A DNA stretch of 37,897 nt from Clostridium sp. (GTDB lineage: Bacteria; Bacillota; Clostridia; Clostridiales; Clostridiaceae): assembly GCF_026168755.1 (NCBI RefSeq), contig NZ_JAPFDR010000031.1, positions 1 to 37,897 of the forward strand, written 5' to 3'. Made by a program: the position numbers and the translations under genes. A model generated the notes under the pieces. That model had not been told where the DNA came from. It did no database searches and saw only the letters and a program-made list of their open reading frames with translations. Each line of letters begins with the position of its first letter. Position 1 is the first letter of the stretch. Shown here one piece after another: positions 7,428 through 15,866 of this stretch.

Positions 7428-7982
7428 TTAATTAAATCTTAAGATTCTTTTTAATGATACATTTATTGCTCGGTAAAGAATAAATCCACCTATTGTGTTT
7501 ATTAAAAGTGTTGGAATTACTGTAGTTACAAAAAGTATTGAAAATTTTGCTGGTAATCCAACAATATATTGTGCTGATATCAAGAAAGTAGTTCCACTTA
7601 TTAATGTTCCTAATAGAAAGCTTATTATTACTAATAAGTTTTGTTTAATATTATTATTAATATTTATATATTCTAATGTTTTGTTTAAAGTTAATAAAAT
7701 AATATACATTAAATTTACAGTTATTAGTTTATCTATAATATTAGGCAGTTGACCACCCGGAAATTTAGTTGTTAAGGCAGTAAATACACCTGTAATTATT
7801 GCAGAGATGAGAGATATTTTATAGTCATTATTATTAATTATCATAATAATAAAAAGCATTGCTAAAGCAAAATCAGGTTGCATTGGTAAGCCTATAGCTG
7901 GAGTTATTTGATGTAATATAGCACCTATAGCTAAAAGAAGAGCATTAATAACCAGTTTTTTTGTATTCATATTTGTTTTCAT
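7428..7982 (-). CDS. trpP: Tryptophan transporter TrpP
   Basis: A 184-residue membrane protein with five to six hydrophobic segments. The N-terminal half carries the TrpP-like pattern ALLLAIGAILHQITPAIGLP followed by MQPDFALAMLFIIMI, and then TTKFPGGQLPNIIDKL. The family is the tryptophan uptake protein controlled by TRAP in Bacillus and by T-boxes in many clostridia. The start at 7982 (MKTNMNTKK) is chosen because AGGAGG lies seven bases upstream; the open frame extends to 8030 and another ATG at 7988 sits too close to the Shine-Dalgarno. Upstream is a T-box leader with a UGG specifier, which supports tryptophan as substrate. Confidence 0.9.
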   Translation of the reverse strand: MKTNMNTKKLVINALLLAIGAILHQITPAIGLPMQPDFALAMLFIIMIINNNDYKISLISAIITGVFTALTTKFPGGQLPNIIDKLITVNLMYIILLTLNKTLEYININNNIKQNLLVIISFLLGTLISGTTFLISAQYIVGLPAKFSILFVTTVIPTLLINTIGGFILYRAINVSLKRILRFN

Positions 7983-8084
7983 TTTCATTCCTCCTAAATT
8001 TAAATAATAATTATAAATTTCAAAATTCAAATTTGATTTAGCTATTGTTCATACCATATTAATCACCTCCTTCAATTTATAAAT

Positions 8085-8368
8085 AAAAAAACTCCGTCCT
8101 ATATTATAGGACGGAGTAAATAATCCGCGGTACCACCTAATTTATGAAATTTAAACAATAAACTTCATCACTTAAAACCAAGTACTAACATACTTGTCCT
8201 ACTATAACGTGTAGGTTACGGTATCCGGTACTAAGAAAACTTTTCCCTTTACTTCTCTAAGGCCCATTCATATAACTCTTTCTTGTTAAGATCTCACCAT
8301 CCTTAACTCTCTTTATTGAAACTAAGATATACTACTATCCCTTGTCTAAGAATTTAAAATTTGTTGTT
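8085..8368 (-). ncRNA. Tryptophan-type T-box leader (riboswitch) of trpP
   Basis: On the minus strand the T-box core AGGTGGTACCGCGG lies at 8125-8138. It is followed by the intrinsic terminator stem ACTCCGTCCTATA/TATAGGACGGAGT (8091-8117) and a T-run. Stem I features are present: AGAGAG with GGTGAGATC near 8288-8315, then ATGAATGGGCC, in which TGG at 8264-8266 fits the specifier codon for tRNA-Trp. Uncharged tRNA would stabilise the antiterminator and allow trpP transcription. The specifier reading is by eye but agrees with the downstream gene. Confidence 0.93.
8091..8117 (-). terminator. T-box intrinsic terminator
   Basis: A 27-nt palindrome with a 13-bp stem (ACTCCGTCCTATA and its reverse complement) followed on the minus strand by seven T. 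It is the terminator half of the T-box switch; its 5' arm follows directly after the T-box core. Confidence 0.92.
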
Positions 8369-8374
8369 AGCACT

Positions 8375-8403
8375 ATTATATTAATAAAATGGATATAGGT
8401 CAA
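8375..8403 (-). promoter_or_regulatory. Sigma-A-type promoter of the trpP T-box transcript
   Basis: TTGACC (8398-8403) and TATAAT (8375-8380) are separated by exactly 17 bases. The predicted start is near 8368, just before the T-box leader. The promoter lies directly after the stop codon of the upstream gene at 8406. Confidence 0.85.
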
Positions 8404-8405
8404 TA

Positions 8406-8750
8406 CTATTTTTTTATATTATTTATTGATATATTTGATACTTGTGGAAATAAGTTTTCATAAAACTTATCAAAGCCATCATCAGCTAATAACACTTCTT
8501 CTTTATCATCAACATAAAATTTATTCATAGTACTAATTACTAAATCAAATTTTTTAAGATTATTTTCTTCAAGTAATACTGTATAAAGATAAGCTAAGTG
8601 ATTTTGCATATACGCTTGCAAATTATTCATTTCTTCTTCAGAAATTTTTCCGGCTTTACATAATTCTTTGATCGGACCATTTTTAAATGCAAAGTAAGAT
8701 GATGCCTTAGCTATATTAGCTATATATTCTTGTGGCTTTTTATTATCCAT
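8406..8750 (-). CDS. Small protein of unknown function
   Basis: A 114-residue, probably all-helical cytosolic protein with no recognised domain. The sequence has a Lys/Glu-rich middle (LLEENNLKKFDLVIS) and no signal or membrane segment. AAAGGAAA precedes the ATG. It ends two bases before the -35 box of the trpP promoter, so trpP has its own transcript. Function unknown. Confidence 0.7.
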   Translation of the reverse strand: MDNKKPQEYIANIAKASSYFAFKNGPIKELCKAGKISEEEMNNLQAYMQNHLAYLYTVLLEENNLKKFDLVISTMNKFYVDDKEEVLLADDGFDKFYENLFPQVSNISINNIKK

Positions 8751-8848
8751 ATTTATTTATTTCCTTTCATTTGTAAAATAATTAGATTTTATATAAAATA
8801 TTTTATATTACTATTAATTTACTTACAATAGTAATATATTATATAAGT

Positions 8849-9376
8849 CTAAAAATTTATATTTTCTTCAATTTCTTTTATGTGATTTTCTATTATATAT
8901 CTAAACCAATAAGTATATTTTTCAGGGTTATTTTTTATATCAATTTCTATTTCATTTATTGACATCCATTTATAATCTTCAACTTCTAAGGGATTTATAT
9001 AAATCTTATCTGAATATCTACCAAAGTATACATGATCAAATTCATGCTCTATAAGATTATTATCAAACTTAATATAGTACATAAAAGAAAATACTTCTTT
9101 TAAATCACAAGAAAATCCCATTTCCTCTTGCAAACGTCTTTTAGCAGCAGAATCTGTACTTTCGTTTTTATTAGGATGTGTACAACAAGTATTTGTCCAA
9201 AGACTAGGTGAATGATATTTTCTAGCATATCTTTTCTGTAGAAGCAGTTCATTTTTCTCATTAAAAATAAATACCGATAATGCTCTATGAAGTACTCCTT
9301 TAATATGAGCATCCATTTTTTCAATATATCCTATTTCATTGTCATTTTCATCAACACAAACTATAATTTCTTTCAT
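8849..9376 (-). CDS. idi: Isopentenyl-diphosphate delta-isomerase, type 1
   Basis: A Nudix-fold enzyme that interconverts IPP and DMAPP for isoprenoid synthesis using a divalent metal. Diagnostic residues are present: the catalytic Cys in TNTCCTHP (Cys64/65), the Nudix-like box AAKRRLQEEMGF (77-88) and the catalytic Glu segment LIEHEFDHVYFG (109-119, with Glu110 and Glu112). The C-terminal Trp-containing segment EVEDYKWMSINEI is also typical. The length of 175 residues matches bacterial IDI-1. It stands alone, with a terminator upstream. In organisms using the MEP pathway this enzyme balances the two isomers rather than being essential. A general Nudix hydrolase is an unlikely alternative, given CTHP plus EHE. 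Confidence 0.9.
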   Translation of the reverse strand: MKEIIVCVDENDNEIGYIEKMDAHIKGVLHRALSVFIFNEKNELLLQKRYARKYHSPSLWTNTCCTHPNKNESTDSAAKRRLQEEMGFSCDLKEVFSFMYYIKFDNNLIEHEFDHVYFGRYSDKIYINPLEVEDYKWMSINEIEIDIKNNPEKYTYWFRYIIENHIKEIEENINF

Positions 9377-9437
9377 TTTAAACTTCTCCTTAATAATGAT
9401 TTATAATTAAATAGGATTTTATAAGATTACTATATAT

Positions 9438-9474
9438 AAAATAAGCGTCGTTAGTAATTTACGACGCTTATTTT
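9438..9474 (-). terminator. Bidirectional-looking terminator
   Basis: AAATAAGCGTCGT (from 9438) pairs with ACGACGCTTATTT to give about 14 pairs around a 9-nt loop, with a T-rich tail on both strands. It ends the transcript of the Cys-rich protein gene, separating it from idi. Confidence 0.82.
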
Positions 9475-9493
9475 AAAGATATTCATAAATACT

Positions 9494-9856
9494 TTATTTT
9501 CTTTTAAGCAATTTATACAAACCAATGAATCCTATTAAAGCACCTACTCCAGCCATAACTGCAACTTTAGAATCCATATTTTTCATTTTATCCATTAATG
9601 AACACTTATTACAGCATTCACATGAACATTCAGAATCATCATTTATAGATTGGTCATAATCATCATCTAAATAGCTAATATTATCATCATAATCGATATT
9701 ATTATAATCAGAATCAGATTTATAAAAATTAATGAATTCTTCTTCGCAATTATCCGAATCTTTGTAATATGTTCTTTGTGTAATAGCAGGAACTTTTATT
9801 CTTTTTGTAGCAGCATCTAAATTTTTGCTTAAGTTTATTCCTATACTTTGGTACAT
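9494..9856 (-). CDS. Cys-rich, tail-anchored small protein of unknown function
   Basis: A 120-residue protein with three parts: a basic N-terminus, an acidic middle (Asp/Tyr/Ser-rich, about 35-80) and a cysteine cluster, CSCECCNKC (about 81-89). These are followed by a single C-terminal membrane segment (AVMAGVGALIGFIGLYKLL) and a basic tail. The topology suggests a tail-anchored membrane protein with a possible metal or iron-sulfur binding site facing the cytosol. The ATG at 9856 is used because GAGGTG lies six bases upstream; a GTG at 9865 overlaps that site. Family not recognised. Confidence 0.7.
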   Translation of the reverse strand: MYQSIGINLSKNLDAATKRIKVPAITQRTYYKDSDNCEEEFINFYKSDSDYNNIDYDDNISYLDDDYDQSINDDSECSCECCNKCSLMDKMKNMDSKVAVMAGVGALIGFIGLYKLLKRK

Positions 9857-9907
9857 AAGTATCACCTCAACCTTAGTATAATCACTTTTTTCAAACTTAA
9901 TTCAAAT

Positions 9908-10684
9908 TTATAAATTTTCTATTTCCCTGATTTCTTTTATGTATATTTCGTTAGTGATATCTGCATCATGTACTATGTGTAAATAACTTAAAGCATCATC
10001 ATATTGTTTTAAGGCTTTATAACACATTGCAATACCAAAATAGACATCAATTGTTCCCTCTTGTAAATCTATTGCTTTTTCATAATTTACTAATGAGATA
10101 TTATAATCTCCAATACTAAAATAATATTCAGCTAATCCAATATATGCTCTACCAATGTTTTTATCAAGTTCTAATGCTTTATTAAAATATTCTAGAGCTT
10201 TATCTTTAGTGTTTAGATATTTTAAATTAATCCATCCTAGATTAACTAATATATATGCAGTATCATTTGAATCTAGTACATTAGAATTTAATATATCTAT
10301 GCCTAATTTAATAGCCTCTTCATATTTATTCAAATTAATATTTATATCAATTAAGTAAGCTGTAACGAAAAAACTATTAGGATTTTCTAATTTTAAATTT
10401 TCGAATACTGATTTACTTTCTTCAAAGTTATTTAAGTAAAATAAAGATTCTCCTAATAAACTTTTAGCATATGTGCTATTACTACAATTATTAGATAAAC
10501 CTATTTTTAAAGTATTTACAGCTTTATCAAACTCGTCTAATGACATATAACAATCAGCAATATAAGCATAGAAATCTACATTGTTACTTTCTTTTAATGC
10601 ATTTAATGAAAACTCTAGAGCTAATTCAACATCTTCATTCATTAAATCATTATATTTTTCTAAAAAGTCTTTATTTAATTCCAT
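9908..10684 (-). CDS. Tetratricopeptide-repeat protein
   Basis: A 258-residue protein built almost entirely of TPR helices (six to seven repeats). Clear units include YIADCYMSLDEFDKAVNTLK (about 40-59), ALEYFNKALELDKNIGRAYI, and AEYYFSIGDYNISLVNYEKA. TPRs are protein-interaction scaffolds; the partner is unknown. No signal peptide, so it is cytosolic. It begins 42 bases after the SNF2 helicase gene on the same strand, so the two are probably cotranscribed. Confidence 0.88.
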   Translation of the reverse strand: MELNKDFLEKYNDLMNEDVELALEFSLNALKESNNVDFYAYIADCYMSLDEFDKAVNTLKIGLSNNCSNSTYAKSLLGESLFYLNNFEESKSVFENLKLENPNSFFVTAYLIDININLNKYEEAIKLGIDILNSNVLDSNDTAYILVNLGWINLKYLNTKDKALEYFNKALELDKNIGRAYIGLAEYYFSIGDYNISLVNYEKAIDLQEGTIDVYFGIAMCYKALKQYDDALSYLHIVHDADITNEIYIKEIREIENL

Positions 10685-10726
10685 TATAATACCTCTTTTT
10701 ATTGTATTTTAGATAGGTTATTTAAA

Positions 10727-13603
10727 TTATTCAAATAACCGTAATATTTCATCTTTTGATAGATCAAAAATATTATTAGTGTTTAGAGAATTATCATCTA
10801 AAATTTTATTTATTAATTGCTTCTTTTCATTTTGTAGTTTAATAACTTTTTCTTCTACTGTATCTTTAGATATAAGTTTTATTACTTCAACTATATTTTT
10901 TTGACCTATTCTATGAGCTCTATCACTTGCTTGATCTTCTACAGAGGGATTCCACCATGGATCAAAGTGTATAACAACATCTGCACTTTGCAGATTTAGA
11001 CCAGTACCACCAGCTTTTAAACTTATTAGGAATATTGGAATATTACTTTTATTAAAGGTATCTACTTCCTCATTTCTCTTTTTATGAGAAAGTGTACCAT
11101 CTAAATAACAATATTTCAAACTTTCTATTTCTAATCTTTTTTTTATATTATGTAAAACAGAAGTAAATTGAGAAAAAACTAATATTTTATGACCTTCATC
11201 ATTAGCTTGATGTAATAATTCTATTAAAGCATCTATTTTACCGCTTTCACCTTCATAATTTTCTAGTACAACACTTGGATCTAATGCTATTTGCCTTAAT
11301 TTTGTTATATATGATAGTATTTCTATCTTGCCATTTGAAAAATCATCATCACGTATTTTCTTTTCAATTAAATCTATAACCTTATTATTATAAATGCTAT
11401 AGACTTTTTGTTGAGACTTAGGAAGTTCTACTTCAATAATTTTTTCAATTTTTGCAGGGAGCTCCTTAAGAACATCTTTTTTTAGTCTTCTTAATATAAA
11501 TGGCTTTATTAAATTTTTAAACTCTATAGATAATTCATTATTATCCATAAATCTTCTATAATATTTTACTATAAAAGTATCTCTGTCAAATAAGTATCCA
11601 GGCATTATAAAATCAAATATAGACCATAATTCTAATAAAGAATTTTCAATAGGGGTTCCCGTAAGAGCAAACTTACTTTTACTATTAAGTTGTTTTACAT
11701 ATGTTGCATTTTGTGATGTATAATTTTTTATATTTTGTGCTTCATCTAATATTACACAATTAAAATCAATATTCAAGTACTTATCTATATCATTTCTTAA
11801 TAATGAATATGTAGTTATTAAAACATCGTATTCTTCGATATTCTCTAAAGTTTTACTTCTATCTTCTTTTATACCTGTAACTAACTTAACATTTAATTCA
11901 GGAGCAAATTTACTGAACTCTTGTTTCCAATTAAGGACTAATGAAGAGGGAGCTATAATTAAAGAAATTTTATCTTTGATAGATGATAAAAAGGCAATAG
12001 TTTGTATAGTTTTACCTAACCCCATTTCATCCCCTAATATTCCCCCAAATCCTAGATTATATAAAGTTTTTAAAAAGCAATACCCTGTATATTGATATTG
12101 TCTAAGATCTCCTACAAACTCTTTTGTAATTTCATATTTTAATTTATTTATATTATTAAATTGAGATTTAAGGTTTCTTAGATATCCAATTCCTTTCATG
12201 AACTTGATATTATTTCCTTTTATAAATTCATTTGCGTATAAACCCTTACTCTTATGAAATTCAATTGTGTTATTTTCTATATTGTTACAGGAATTAAGAT
12301 TATATAGTAGTTTTAAAAAGTTATTTAATTCTAAAGATTCTAAATCTAAATATTCGCCATTTTCAAGTTTATAATACTTTAAATTGTCTCTAAAAGCTCT
12401 TAAAATATTACTTATTTCAAATTGAGGTATATCTTTTATATCAAATTTTAATTCAAAATAATCATATTTACCTACAGAGATATGTCCTATTATTCCTCTA
12501 GAATCTATCTTACGAATACCTTTAAAATTTTCAGAATAATAAACTTCACCAAATTTTTGTAGCTCATGAATCTTATTTTTAAAGAAATTATATATATAAT
12601 CATCACCTAATGTTAAATAGTATTTATCATTAACATAATCAAATCCAAGTGATTTTAAAGCTGACATAACTTCTTGTTCTTTATTGAAGTCTCTATATAT
12701 TATTTTTTCATCAAATTCACTAAATATATTAAATTCAAATTTATCATACTGAACTTTTAATGTCATTAGAACAAAGTTATTTTCTTTATTAAAATAAAAG
12801 TTAAATTGGGGTTTAGCTAAAACAACCTTTTCTTTAATATTTGAAGATAATATTAAGTTATCACTTATATTATTAAGGGTTGGAATAAGCTCTTTTAAAA
12901 CTCTTTCCTCTTCACTTTTAGGTATAATAACTTTATTATATTTTTTGAAGATTTCAAAATAAGGTTTTATTTTATTAATAAAGTTTTTATCTGGTAAATA
13001 TATGGTAGTACCTTTAAGTAAAACATTATAGTTGTTGTTTAGTATTATAGGTAAGTCAGACAGAAGTTTTAGATTATACTCTTTATCTATATATTCTAAA
13101 TTCATTTCTATATAAGGATTTCCTAATAGTATTTCACAGTCAACAGGTCTATTAAAGAAACCATAATTAAAGTAAATACGATGATCTTTTATAATATAAA
13201 ATAATTCCTTAATTAGATATTTAGGTGGATATATGTATTTACCTTCAATCAATTTATCATCAGATTTTAGATATTTAGATTTACTCCCTTCTATTTCTAG
13301 AAGTTCATACATAAAGTCAATTAAAGCAAGATCCTTACTTGAAAAATACTGCTTACTTATATCAAATGTGAAATCATTACTATATTTTAGGGAGATATTA
13401 TTTTCGTAATAGACCAAAAACTGTCTTATATCTCTTATTATATTTAATTTATTAGACGATTTGTTTTTTAAACCAATTTTAAATTCTATAGAGAGTTGTC
13501 CTTTATAATCTATTTTATTTAAATACACTTCTATCTTTAATTCTTCTTTATTTTTATTATTAAGAAGGATATCTAAAACATTTGAAGTTTTATTATTATA
13601 CAT
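10727..13603 (-). CDS. SNF2-family DEAD/DEAH-like helicase lacking the SWIM domain
   Basis: A 958-residue ATP-dependent DNA translocase. Residues 1-490 match the bacterial SNF2-associated region. The N-terminal ATPase lobe has Walker A DEMGLGKT (about 525-532), the DEAQ box (620-623), TTYSLLRND and LTGTPIENSLLELWSIFDF. The C-terminal lobe has LVFSQFTSVL, KAGGTGLNL and the arginine-finger motif DRAHRIGQ. Clostridial homologues usually begin with a SWIM zinc-finger domain of about 100 residues. Here no CxC..CxH pattern is found, and the ATG at 13603 has a strong AAAGGAGGGG. It is followed by a TPR gene. Likely role: nucleic-acid remodelling in transcription or repair, inferred from the family. 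Confidence 0.93.
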   Translation of the reverse strand: MYNNKTSNVLDILLNNKNKEELKIEVYLNKIDYKGQLSIEFKIGLKNKSSNKLNIIRDIRQFLVYYENNISLKYSNDFTFDISKQYFSSKDLALIDFMYELLEIEGSKSKYLKSDDKLIEGKYIYPPKYLIKELFYIIKDHRIYFNYGFFNRPVDCEILLGNPYIEMNLEYIDKEYNLKLLSDLPIILNNNYNVLLKGTTIYLPDKNFINKIKPYFEIFKKYNKVIIPKSEEERVLKELIPTLNNISDNLILSSNIKEKVVLAKPQFNFYFNKENNFVLMTLKVQYDKFEFNIFSEFDEKIIYRDFNKEQEVMSALKSLGFDYVNDKYYLTLGDDYIYNFFKNKIHELQKFGEVYYSENFKGIRKIDSRGIIGHISVGKYDYFELKFDIKDIPQFEISNILRAFRDNLKYYKLENGEYLDLESLELNNFLKLLYNLNSCNNIENNTIEFHKSKGLYANEFIKGNNIKFMKGIGYLRNLKSQFNNINKLKYEITKEFVGDLRQYQYTGYCFLKTLYNLGFGGILGDEMGLGKTIQTIAFLSSIKDKISLIIAPSSLVLNWKQEFSKFAPELNVKLVTGIKEDRSKTLENIEEYDVLITTYSLLRNDIDKYLNIDFNCVILDEAQNIKNYTSQNATYVKQLNSKSKFALTGTPIENSLLELWSIFDFIMPGYLFDRDTFIVKYYRRFMDNNELSIEFKNLIKPFILRRLKKDVLKELPAKIEKIIEVELPKSQQKVYSIYNNKVIDLIEKKIRDDDFSNGKIEILSYITKLRQIALDPSVVLENYEGESGKIDALIELLHQANDEGHKILVFSQFTSVLHNIKKRLEIESLKYCYLDGTLSHKKRNEEVDTFNKSNIPIFLISLKAGGTGLNLQSADVVIHFDPWWNPSVEDQASDRAHRIGQKNIVEVIKLISKDTVEEKVIKLQNEKKQLINKILDDNSLNTNNIFDLSKDEILRLFE

Positions 13604-13627
13604 ATTACCCCTCCTTTACAAGTTTTA

Positions 13628-13636
13628 ATTATATCA
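13628..13636 (-). promoter_or_regulatory. Extended -10 promoter element of the SNF2 gene
   Basis: On the minus strand TGATATAAT is a good extended -10 element, about 25 bases before the ATG at 13603. No convincing -35 box is seen, which is common with extended -10 promoters. Confidence 0.5.
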
Positions 13637-13670
13637 TAGGTAAATAAGTATTTAGAAGTATAAAGAGTAG

Positions 13671-13705
13671 AAAAAAGTTGCACTACATATAGTACAACTT
13701 TTTTT
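13671..13705 (-). terminator. Terminator of the DMT transporter gene
   Basis: On the minus strand AGTTGTACT pairs with AGTGCAACT (one mismatch), with flanking A and T runs. It lies immediately after the transporter stop codon at 13710. Confidence 0.85.
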
Positions 13706-13709
13706 CTTA

Positions 13710-14591
13710 TTATTTTCTTTCAATTTTATCTAACTTTTTATTGTATAAAAACATATATAATGATACAGCAAATATAATTATATATCCAATTACACTTAGA
13801 TAATCTGGAATAACATTAAATAAAACTATACTTATTATTGCTGAGAATAGAATATTGCTATAGTCAAATATAGATATTTCCTTTGCTTTTGCATATTTAT
13901 AAGCTATAGTAATACCAAATTGTCCAATACTAGCAAATATACCTGCTAAAATTAAATAAACAAATTGTAACATTGACATTTCTTTATATACTATTAGCAT
14001 AAATGGTAATATAGCTATTGTAGAAAAGAATGAGAAGTAAAATACAATAGTGTAGTATTTTTCTTTTCCACCTAAAGCTCTTAAGCAAGTATAAGCTGCA
14101 GCTGCACATATAGCACCCAATACACCAATCAATGATGGAATTATATCAAAATTAAATTGTGGCTTAATTATAAATAATGCCCCTATAAAAGCTACAATAA
14201 TAGCTAGTCCTTGTTTTATATTTATTTTTTCTTTTAAGAAAAGGGCACTGAATATTATTACAAAGAATGGACTTAATTTATTTAACATATTAGCATCAGA
14301 TAATACTAATTTATCTATTGCATAAAAGTTAAAAACTATTCCTAGAGTACCAAATACTGATCGTAAAATTAAAGTTTTCTGATTTTCTAATTTTCCAAAG
14401 AAACTTTCTTTATTAATAATTATTAATATAAATGCAATTATACAAGATGTTATATTTCTAAAAAATGTCTTTTGAAATGATGGTAAATCTCCTGAAAGTT
14501 TAACAAATGCAGACATCATAGCAAATCCAAATGAAGACATTATTATAAATAAAACACCTTTTGTTCTATTACTTAATTTTATTTTTTTCAT
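13710..14591 (-). CDS. EamA/DMT-family transporter
   Basis: A 293-residue protein with ten predicted membrane segments, forming the duplicated five-helix EamA domain. Typical motifs are KGVLFIIMSSFGFAMMSAFVK at the first helix and LNKLSPFFVIIFSALFLKEKI, with the second repeat starting GVLGAICAAAAYTCLRAL. The closest characterised types export metabolites or amino acids; the substrate is not predictable. The start at 14591 (MKKIKLSNRTKG) is used because AGGAGG lies just upstream; the open frame runs to 14630. It is monocistronic, with a terminator after it. Confidence 0.88.
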   Translation of the reverse strand: MKKIKLSNRTKGVLFIIMSSFGFAMMSAFVKLSGDLPSFQKTFFRNITSCIIAFILIIINKESFFGKLENQKTLILRSVFGTLGIVFNFYAIDKLVLSDANMLNKLSPFFVIIFSALFLKEKINIKQGLAIIVAFIGALFIIKPQFNFDIIPSLIGVLGAICAAAAYTCLRALGGKEKYYTIVFYFSFFSTIAILPFMLIVYKEMSMLQFVYLILAGIFASIGQFGITIAYKYAKAKEISIFDYSNILFSAIISIVLFNVIPDYLSVIGYIIIFAVSLYMFLYNKKLDKIERK

Positions 14592-14696
14592 ATATCCTCC
14601 TAAAAAATCTTTTTTGTTATAGATTATCATAAATAATCATTATCATCTAGATATAATTATCAATTATAAAGATAAATATATCTGATATATTTATCT

Positions 14697-14728
14697 AAAT
14701 AAAAAAAGACCTAATTACTAGATCTTTT
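14697..14728 (-). terminator. Terminator of the DUF1292 gene
   Basis: On the minus strand AAAAGATCTA pairs with TAGGTCTTTT (one G-T wobble) around a 5-nt loop, followed by seven T. It lies about 10 bases after the stop codon at 14740. Confidence 0.85.
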
Positions 14729-14739
14729 ATTGTTTAGAC

Positions 14740-14976
14740 TTAAAACTTAATGCTAGATACCTGTCTAACCATATTTAATTCATTTTTAGATTCAACTTGA
14801 ATTAATGTTTCATTCCAATTTTTATCAAAGGCAATTTTAAATATTTCCACAGCACTTTTATTATTTACTGGGGCCATTGCAACATATTCAGTTTTATTAA
14901 TTAGTTTTTGCTCTAATATAGCATATTCAACCTTGTTTCCTGCATCATCTGTAAATTTCATAGTTTTTTCAGCCAT
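14740..14976 (-). CDS. DUF1292-family small protein
   Basis: A 78-residue protein. The pattern FTDDAGNKVEYAILEQ, then YVAMAPV and a C-terminal EIFKIAFD..NETLIQVE segment, matches DUF1292 (YrzB-like) proteins of Firmicutes. Their function is unknown; they form a small beta-rich fold. It is cytosolic. AAGGAGAG precedes the ATG. It is monocistronic with its own terminator. Confidence 0.8.
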   Translation of the reverse strand: MAEKTMKFTDDAGNKVEYAILEQKLINKTEYVAMAPVNNKSAVEIFKIAFDKNWNETLIQVESKNELNMVRQVSSIKF

Positions 14977-15142
14977 TTTAATCTCTCCTTATAACATTAA
15001 TAATATTAGTATTATAAAAAGAAGAGGAAATTATTATAGAAATTTATAATAACGGATTAAAGAACAAATGTTTGCTATAAATAAAATTGTCATTTTTGTA
15101 CTAAATTATTAATTGAATCTGTTCTAAATTACTAATTTAATT

Positions 15143-15856
15143 TTATATAGGGGTATTTTGTGAAATTTCAATTTTGTCGTTATATATATGTTTATCAATA
15201 ATTATCCCTGAATCCATTGATACAATTTTATTAGAAACAAGTTTTGCAAATTCCATATCATGAGTAATTATAAGCATGGACATACCCTTTTGGCTTAAAC
15301 TTTTAATTAGTGTTGCAACATCTTTTGTTAAGGATGGATCCAAAGCTGAAGTTGGCTCATCAAAACACATTAATTTTGGATTTAATGCTAATGCTCTACC
15401 AATAGCCACTCTTTGTTTTTGTCCACCAGATAGTTCACAAGGATAGTTCTTAGCTTTATCTTCTAATCCTAAGAATGTTAAAATTTCTATTGCATTTTCT
15501 ATTGCATGTTCTTTATTTTCACCTAAGACTCTAATAGGCGCTTCAATAATATTTTCTAATACAGATTTATGAGGAAAAAGGTTAAACCCTTGAAAAACAA
15601 GGCCTATATTTTTTCTAATAGCATTAATTGATTTTTTGTCAGCATACTTTCCATTTTTACAAAGTACATCCCCAGCAATTTCTATAGTACCTTCTTCACA
15701 AGTTTCTAAACCAGTTATTACTCTAAGTAAAGTTGTTTTTCCACCACCAGATGGACCTACAATTACAGCAATTTCACCTTCCATTATATCTAAATCTACA
15801 CCTTTTAATACTGTAGTATTACCAAAAGATTTCTTTAAACCTCTAATCTTTAACAT
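15143..15856 (-). CDS. Polar amino acid ABC transporter, ATP-binding protein
   Basis: A 237-residue ATPase that powers uptake with the permease and binding protein encoded directly upstream. Walker A is GPSGGGKT (34-41), the Q-loop Gln89 sits in LVFQGFNLFPH, the signature is LSGGQKQR (142-149), Walker B is LMCFDEPTSALD (162-173) and the switch His is in IITHDMEFA. It belongs to the GlnQ/HisP group. Its ATG overlaps nothing and follows the permease stop by 10 bases. The exact substrate is not decided by sequence. Confidence 0.95.
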   Translation of the reverse strand: MLKIRGLKKSFGNTTVLKGVDLDIMEGEIAVIVGPSGGGKTTLLRVITGLETCEEGTIEIAGDVLCKNGKYADKKSINAIRKNIGLVFQGFNLFPHKSVLENIIEAPIRVLGENKEHAIENAIEILTFLGLEDKAKNYPCELSGGQKQRVAIGRALALNPKLMCFDEPTSALDPSLTKDVATLIKSLSQKGMSMLIITHDMEFAKLVSNKIVSMDSGIIIDKHIYNDKIEISQNTPI

Positions 15857-15866
15857 AATTCACCTC

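Noticed and set aside
9100..9324. Second minus-strand frame of 74 codons within idi
   Set aside because: Overlaps the idi coding frame fully and has no family-like sequence.
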